From: Lineolata rhizophorae
Taxonomy: Eukaryota > Ascomycota > Dothideomycetes > Lineolatales > Lineolataceae
Direction of reading: 5' to 3'
Assembly: GCA_010093515.1 (NCBI GenBank)
Contig: MU001671.1
Location: 804,808 to 868,807 of the forward strand
DNA: 64,000 nucleotides
In this document: positions 58,701-64,000 of the stretch, piece by piece
Layout of the letters: each line of letters begins with the position of its first letter
Position numbering within the stretch: position 1 is the stretch's first letter
Program-made: the position numbers and the translations under genes
The notes under the pieces: generated by a model
What the model was told of the DNA's origin: nothing
The model's database searches: none
What the model saw: only the letters and a program-made list of their open reading frames with translations

Positions 58701-59718
58701 CAGTCTGGAAGGTCGTAAGGTGGGTCGGAGACGAAGATGGCGGGTCAATAGAGTGTAAGAGCAAGCAACTGTACGAGCACAAGTTGCACTTCTAAGAAGC
58801 TGCATTCAATGGCGCTCGAAAAGTGCCCGGAAAAGTCGTGGAGTAGAACGCGCATAAAAAAGCCTCGACGGTGAATGATTTGGCCCCGCACTGAGTGGCC
58901 CGCAAACTCTCAAGTCAAGATCCGCGCTATGTCCGAAACAGTTCTAGTCCATTGGTAGAGCGTAACTCGGATGATGGCCCTGTTCAAACCCTCAATCTTC
59001 TTCTCCTCGCTCCATCTATATACCACTTCTATATACGCGCTATCGTCTTTAAGCTGAACTCGCTTAGTAGAGATGGTTAATTTAGAAAGTTTTATATGGG
59101 AGATCTAAATCGATTTGTCAGAGTGGTTGTATACATACGTATTTCGTATTCGTAATTCTACGTTTGCCCACCAAAATTGCAAGCGCAGCACAGTGATAAA
59201 GAGGCCGTGCTGCGGTCGCCACTTCAAATAAAGACACCACTTCGAATTTTCAACTACGGAGCAAAGTGGAATTATGTAGAGATTTTAACTATCAAGTAAA
59301 GTGAAACTACGTAGTACTTTTACCATCGTGTGAAGCGAAGCGAGCAGCAACGGAGGGGGAATGCGCGCCGTAGTCTGGCTACAGGTGCAAGTATGCCTAC
59401 ATGCTAGGCTAACTTGGCAAAGAGCGTATGTTTTAATTGCTACGGTGCCGTTTTAGACCGAAACTTATTCCCTTACGTCGTATGGCATCCAGAGCCTAGG
59501 CACTGTTTTGAGTCTTTGCTAGGTCAGATCTAGTACGGTAAAAGAAGGATGGCAGAGGTCTGGAATCTTTGCTCATATATTTTTCGGCTAAATCTGACGC
59601 TTAGGGACTTGTATATCACTCAGAACTCACTCGCATCCGTTTAGTTTCTAGTCAAAACTAGATATTCCGGCCGATACTCGTCCGACCTGACCAGGAAATT
59701 CACGAGGATGACTGCCAG
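58701..59718. other. Intergenic region, AT-rich, upstream of MYG1
   Basis: Promoter of MYG1 followed by decayed AT-rich DNA. A stretch near 58940-58995 resembles part of a tRNA (GGTAGAGCG and GTTCAAACC) but does not fold into one by eye. No gene is supported. Confidence 0.4.
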
Positions 59719-60443
59719 CTACAAAACTTCCATTCTTCCACCCACAAAACAACTCTGCATAAACGTTGCCACCATATCCAACCCAATGGTGGCTGTACCG
59801 CTCACCCAAAACTTATTGCTGTTAACCCAGCGTCGACGCCCAAAACGTACAATTGGCAACTGTGCCTCTAAACTTGGGATATGTAGCAGCAGAGCTGTTG
59901 CTGTCTTGCCTTCAAGAACTCCGGACCGGAGCCATGGTAGTGCGCTAGAGTAGACGGCGAGCGCCGCCAAGGCACTTTTCGCCTGAGTTGCGATGAAGTG
60001 GTGCACGGCCTCGGAAGCCTGCGTGGCTGGCGGATGACCGGGAATGAAGAGTATATCGAGTTTCGAACATGTGTTGATTGAATCCTAAGAGCTTAGATTG
60101 AGCAGCTAAAGAGTTGACTAGGCACTGCAAAGTTCACGCGTTGTATTTTGACTTCCCCCAACCCAAAAAAAAGAAAATTTAACAAATAGATAAATGGATA
60201 GTAGTAAAACGTATAGAGCTTTTTTGCATTGGTGGCCAACGGGAAGAATCCTTCATCCCGTTCAGAGATCCAATGTACTTCCCATTTGGCTCCTCGGCCA
60301 AGAAGGTGATCCTCGACCGGAACATACTGGAGATACTCGAGCGAAATCATAGTCAACATGTCTATTGCCGCTATGTTCAAGTATTGAACTGCAGGCGGGA
60401 CAAGAATTCCACGAATAAGAGTGTCTGACAATTGTGAAGCCAT
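59719..60443 (-). pseudogene. DJ-1/PfpI-like protein gene, probably decayed
   Basis: Two minus-strand segments match the DJ-1/PfpI (ThiJ, GlxA-like) fold. The upstream one starts MASQLSDTLIRGILVPPAVQ and continues AAIDMLTMISLEYLQYVPVE and KWEVHWISERDEGF. The downstream one has KLDILFIPGHPPATQASEAV, then FGRRRWVNSNKFWVSGTATI and GLDMVATFMQ. This is the usual order (first strand, LLIPG loop, WV-x-G-x-x-W-TSSG-type motif). The nucleophile-elbow Cys expected after the central strand is replaced by a VYSSAL sequence. No splice choice cleanly joins the segments across 60010-60215, and a stop falls before the final helix although homologous-looking sequence (LVRSDEYRPEYLV) continues after it. I therefore call it a probable pseudogene; an odd intron structure is the alternative. 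Confidence 0.45.
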
Positions 60444-61364
60444 CCTAGCATAGGATGATAGAGCAATTAGAGATCAATGCAGAGTCAGGAAACCTGAGAC
60501 CACATTTATTGCGAAGAACGTCCAAAATGACGTGTGATGGAGAGGCAGCCACATTTTTGAGCAGTCATAGAACTCGCTAAAAACCGTAAGACTCCAACTA
60601 TGTAGTGCAGTAGCTTTGCCTACTAATTCGACTTCGTCAAAACTGCATCTGAAGTTGGACCGTCAACTGGCTAAGCTCTTGTACCAATGGAGATCATGCC
60701 ATAGAGCAAGAGAACTCTTTCTTCCTCTTCAAGCTTATCTAAATTCCAACCATGCTCCTTTTGGATTGGCCGTGCAACAATCAACTATTGTTTCTCTGCA
60801 ATTGTGGATCGTATTTTGAGTGGCGGCTTACCGCCCTGGTCACACTGTATGTGCTTAGCAGGGTCAAAGAGTTCCACATTACGAGGTCAAAAGATTCCAC
60901 ATAGCAAAGCCAACATGTCCTAGTCCAAGACTATACGCCGGGCTGCGTAATGTGGAGTTGTGTCTCGCACTTCCATGACGTATTAAATAGTCAGCAATTG
61001 CTTAGAAGTAAACTACGGTCTGAAATTTGGCATGCAAACCTTCCAAGAGAGAAGGAATCGAACATTATAGGCGAACAAAGGTCCTTAAAACATGTTCCTT
61101 GCTATGGTTATATCCTTCGTGTATAAGAGCATTGAAGAACGAGAATCAATTTCGACGCTTCAACACTTACCTTAGCAATAGTCAACTGCACCATCGGGCG
61201 ATCACTCATGGAGGACGAAGAGTCGTGTCATGATTAATACTCGATTTTGGGATAAATTATAATCTCCTATCAGGGATAGTGGCATTACTCACTAGCTAAC
61301 AAAGGCATTACATATCTCAATAGACGTCAACTAGAATTCATGGAATTTCCCTCATAAACTCGAT
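60444..61364. other. Decayed AT-rich spacer between two relics
   Basis: About 0.9 kb, AT-rich, with only short open frames without family features. Confidence 0.4.
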
Positions 61365-61740
61365 TTATCTAGTCAAGTGAATTAGGAGCGAGGCAAGTGA
61401 CTGTGGTTGGTTGTCGCCCCGTACTATACTCTCTGAGACATCTACAATCCTAGCAAGTCGCATAGTAAAAAATGAAAGCCGTTTACATTTGTGATCAACT
61501 TGAAAAAGAATTAAATTTTCTGCGGTCCCAACTACTCTTGTCGCCTGTGTTTCGGCTAACTCGGCTCGATTGCGGTGATATTCAGATTTACGTAGCAGGT
61601 CCAACAAAGCAAGATTATGCAGCACAGCTTACCGGACAAAAGGGGAATTGACGGCGTAGTTTTCGGCGACTGGTGACGACATCATTACACTTTCACGTTC
61701 GACATGCAAGCCGATTTGCCCGAACTCGACGATTGTGGGC
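61365..61740 (-). pseudogene. Unidentified coding relic
   Basis: On the minus strand a protein-like sequence runs PTIVEFGQIGLHVERESVMM, SSPVAENYAVNSPFV, an in-frame stop, then LHNLALLDLLRKSEYHRNRA and FTMRLARIVDVSESIVRGDN. Its composition and the continuity on both sides of the stop suggest a real, decayed gene rather than noise. I do not recognise the family. It lies just upstream of, and divergent from, the FMN dehydrogenase gene. A splice donor (GTAAGC) at the stop would be an alternative explanation, but no fitting acceptor was found. Confidence 0.25.
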
Positions 61741-61878
61741 TAAGGGTCAACGCGGCAATTCGGACGTAAGGGGATTGACACTACTCAGCTTGCTGAAAGC
61801 TTGAAGCATCTTTCTTACGATTAATATTATCTCGTCTCTGCTCACTGCGTTTGAGCGCAAATTGCGCGTAGGTACGCT

Positions 61879-63363
61879 ATGGACAAGTATAATCCAAACA
61901 AGAGTATTCGAGCGACCCCGGAATATGCACAGTATCAACGAGAGAATTTCATGAAGTTGAACGAAGGGGAGATACCACCGTTTAACACAGGTACGATAAG
62001 ATTACGTCCAACCTTCACAAGACCATTTCGAAAACCCGATGGAGAGCTCACATAAATGTACTGTTAGAGCCTGGAAAGTTAGAAGAACTAGCTAGAGAAA
62101 AGCTCACTCAATCTGGTTGGCTATACGCCTCTTCGAATGCCGGCCAATCCCATACGCACACGGCGAACAGGCAAGCCTTTTACAGGCATCGTATCATCCC
62201 GCGGGTGCTCCTGGACACAAACAAGCGCGACACTAAGACGAGAATATTCGGCCACGAAGTCGCTGCACCCATTGGATTTGCGCCAATTGGAATAAACAAG
62301 ATCTACCACGCTCACGGGGAAATGCCGGTTGCAAAGGTAGCCGGCGAGCTGGGCCTCCCATACTGTCTTAGCACGGCAGGGTCCCAGCCGATTGAGGCAG
62401 TCGCGGAGGCCAACGGGGCTGGATTGCGTTTCTTCCAGCTGTACATGCCGCATGATGACGAACTTACCATTTCGCTACTCAAGAGGGCGCAAAAGTCTGG
62501 CTACGAAGCCTGCATCCTCACGGTTGACACATGGCAACTCGGTTGGCGACACGACGACGTGAACTCGAGCAATTATGCCTTCTACCGCGGAATCGGGGCG
62601 GAATTGGGTTTGAGCGATCCTGTCTTCCGGAAGCGCCTGGTAGAGGCGGGAATCGATCCTGCAAAGGACCCGGTTGCAGCGGGAGCGAAATGGATTGATG
62701 GCACCTGGCACGGTCGGGCGCATTCATGGGAAAAGATGCCATGGCTGATCAAGACGTGGAAGGACATCTCAGGAGGGAAATCGTTCTGCCTCAAGGGGAT
62801 CCAAAGCGTCACTGATGCTCGAAAAGCTGTCGAGGTTGGGTGTGATGGAATCGTTGTCAGCAACCACGCTGGCAGGCAAGTGGACGGAGCCATTGCAAGC
62901 TTGGACGCGCTGGGAAATATTGTAAAAGGTACGCTCCCATTCTCCGCCGGGGAGACAAAGGACTATCCCATCGTGCTGAAGCTGACAAACTCATCCGTTA
63001 ATCTCCAGATGTCGGTGATAAAACATACGTCATGTTTGACTCCGGCGTCCGCAGTGCCTCCGATGTCTTCAAAGCGCTGGCGCTGGGCGCAAAGTTTGTC
63101 TTCGTAGGTCGTCTCTGGGTTTGGGGCTTATCTATCATGGGCGAGCACGGCGTCCGCCACGTCATGAAGAGCTTGCTTGCAGAATTTGATATCTTGATGA
63201 ACGTTGCTGGATTCCAGGCGTTGGGGCAAATCGATGGGTCGTTGTTAGGTGCGCACGAAACAAACCGTTTCTATGTTTGTAGATGCCATGATTGCCAGCT
63301 GACAAAGAACCAGAATCATACGAAAAGAGCTACCAGCTACTTCCCGAGAAGTCTCGTCTGTAA
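61879..63363 (+). CDS. FMN-dependent alpha-hydroxy acid dehydrogenase (lactate 2-monooxygenase-like)
   Basis: A flavoenzyme of the L-lactate/glycolate oxidase family that oxidises 2-hydroxy acids to 2-oxo acids. The model has 422 residues in four exons: 61879-61990, 62068-62928, 63009-63248 and 63308-63363. The TIM barrel is complete: NAGQSHTHTANRQAFYRHRI, APIGFAPIGINKIYHAHGEM, LPYCLSTAGSQPIEAV, RFFQLYMPHDDE, CILTVDTWQLGWRHDDV, FCLKGIQSVTDARKAVEVG and the active-site loop VVSNHAGRQVDGAIASLDAL, with the catalytic His near residue 304 followed by the substrate-binding Arg. FMN phosphate is bound by MFDSGVRSASDVFKALALGA and VFVGRLWVWGL. The usual GG after the active-site His is AG here. The C-terminus ESYEKSYQLLPEKSRL fits fungal members annotated as lactate 2-monooxygenase. 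There is no cytochrome b5 domain, unlike yeast Cyb2. Confidence 0.93.
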
Positions 63364-64000
63364 ATTGGGGAGGAGTCCAAGGCCAAGCGTTTTGGTGTTG
63401 CACCTAAGATTTGATTATCTCATACTCCGTACGAAGGTTAAGATTAGTATAGGGAATCCATGTAATACTATTGAATGAACGAGGCTGGTATGTGGTCATG
63501 TGCGTGGTGATGAGTTTGGGTTTTCCAAACTCACGCAGAACAAGTAGCAAATTCGGCAGCTCACGTCCCATCCTGTGAGGCGAATTTCGGGTGTTGCCGG
63601 GAGATCCTGCCCGTCTGCAACCGCTTTGGAAAGGGATGAGCATGCCGTCGCTGCTTAGTACTAGGGTCTGGCCTGGCATATGGACGATGCTGGCAACTGT
63701 TGGCTTTCACAATTGCCACCACTAGCAGGACTCGGGTGCGCGGCGCGGGCGGAAAGCGGACGGTGAAGGAGGACTGGACGTAATAGAGTCCGTAACCTTA
63801 GTACACAGTACACGATGAATGAACGTCTCAGCGCAACCTGTCCCATCAGCCTAGGGCGACGGCCGCCAGGTTCACCGCCGGCGGTGTTTAGGGGCCGAAG
63901 GTCCCTGCGTCGCGGGCCGTTGCTTATAAAGGCAATCAGGCATCCGCGCGGCCGCGCAGCCAATGGAGCATGACAGCAGGAGCCCTCCGGCGGCAGGGGC
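63364..64000. other. End of window, no gene seen
   Basis: The 3' region of the FMN dehydrogenase, then GC-rich sequence to the window edge with short frames on both strands. Nothing is supported; a gene may begin beyond the edge. Confidence 0.4.

Noticed and set aside
58940-58995. tRNA-like sequence with GGTAGAGCG and GTTCAAACC boxes
   Set aside because: The boxes resemble A- and B-box promoters, but no acceptor stem or anticodon arm could be paired by eye; at best a decayed tRNA or SINE fragment.
1-64000. CRISPR arrays, rRNA genes, bacterial-style operons or retroelements
   Set aside because: No spaced direct repeats, ribosomal RNA sequence, polycistronic layout or reverse-transcriptase/gag signatures were seen; the genome is fungal.

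Overview
The window is nuclear DNA of a filamentous ascomycete (Pezizomycotina). The signs are many short GT-AG introns (mostly 50-100 nt, often with a CTAAC/CTGAC-type branch site), Zn(II)2Cys6 regulators, a CFEM-like GPI protein, KEX1, phosphoketolase and single-copy eukaryotic housekeeping genes. Gene-rich stretches of balanced base composition alternate with AT-rich islands that carry decayed DNA and fit repeat-induced point mutation. The genus cannot be read from the sequence. I built the exon models by eye, checking splice sites, phase and family fit; no transcript data were used.

Layout. 0-6.5 kb: tail of a CFEM-like GPI protein, then an MFS drug:H+ antiporter (+) converging on a Zn2Cys6 regulator (-). 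8.5-15.9 kb: a small conserved-looking nuclear-type protein, PEX19 (-), UBC9 (+), PAB2 (-) and a voltage-gated proton channel (+). 16-23.7 kb: a TPR protein (-) and a 1,466-residue chromatin-type protein (-) that combines a Set1-associated-like block with a forkhead-like block. 24.2-32.2 kb: SCY1/CEX1 pseudokinase (+), mevalonate diphosphate decarboxylase (-) and phosphoketolase (+), the last two divergent. 36-43.7 kb: an APC-superfamily permease (+) and an unusual Zn2Cys6-ankyrin protein (+). 43.7-49.7 kb: an AT-rich island with the relic of a pogo/Fot-type DNA transposon. 49.7-58.7 kb: KEX1 (-), SFM1 (-), endosulfine IGO1 (+) and MYG1 (-). 58.7-61.9 kb: a second decayed island with a DJ-1/PfpI-like relic and an unidentified relic. 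61.9-63.4 kb: an FMN-dependent alpha-hydroxy acid dehydrogenase (+).

Most genes are unrelated housekeeping functions: peroxisome import, SUMO conjugation, nuclear mRNA processing, isoprenoid synthesis, vesicle or tRNA traffic, protease processing and quiescence signalling. Two places look accessory and more interesting. One is the transporter-regulator pair at 2.2-6.5 kb. The other is the 41-44 kb region, where a zinc-cluster/ankyrin gene with very young repeats sits beside an AT-rich island and has two strong palindromes just upstream. No rRNA, confident tRNA, CRISPR array or retroelement was found.
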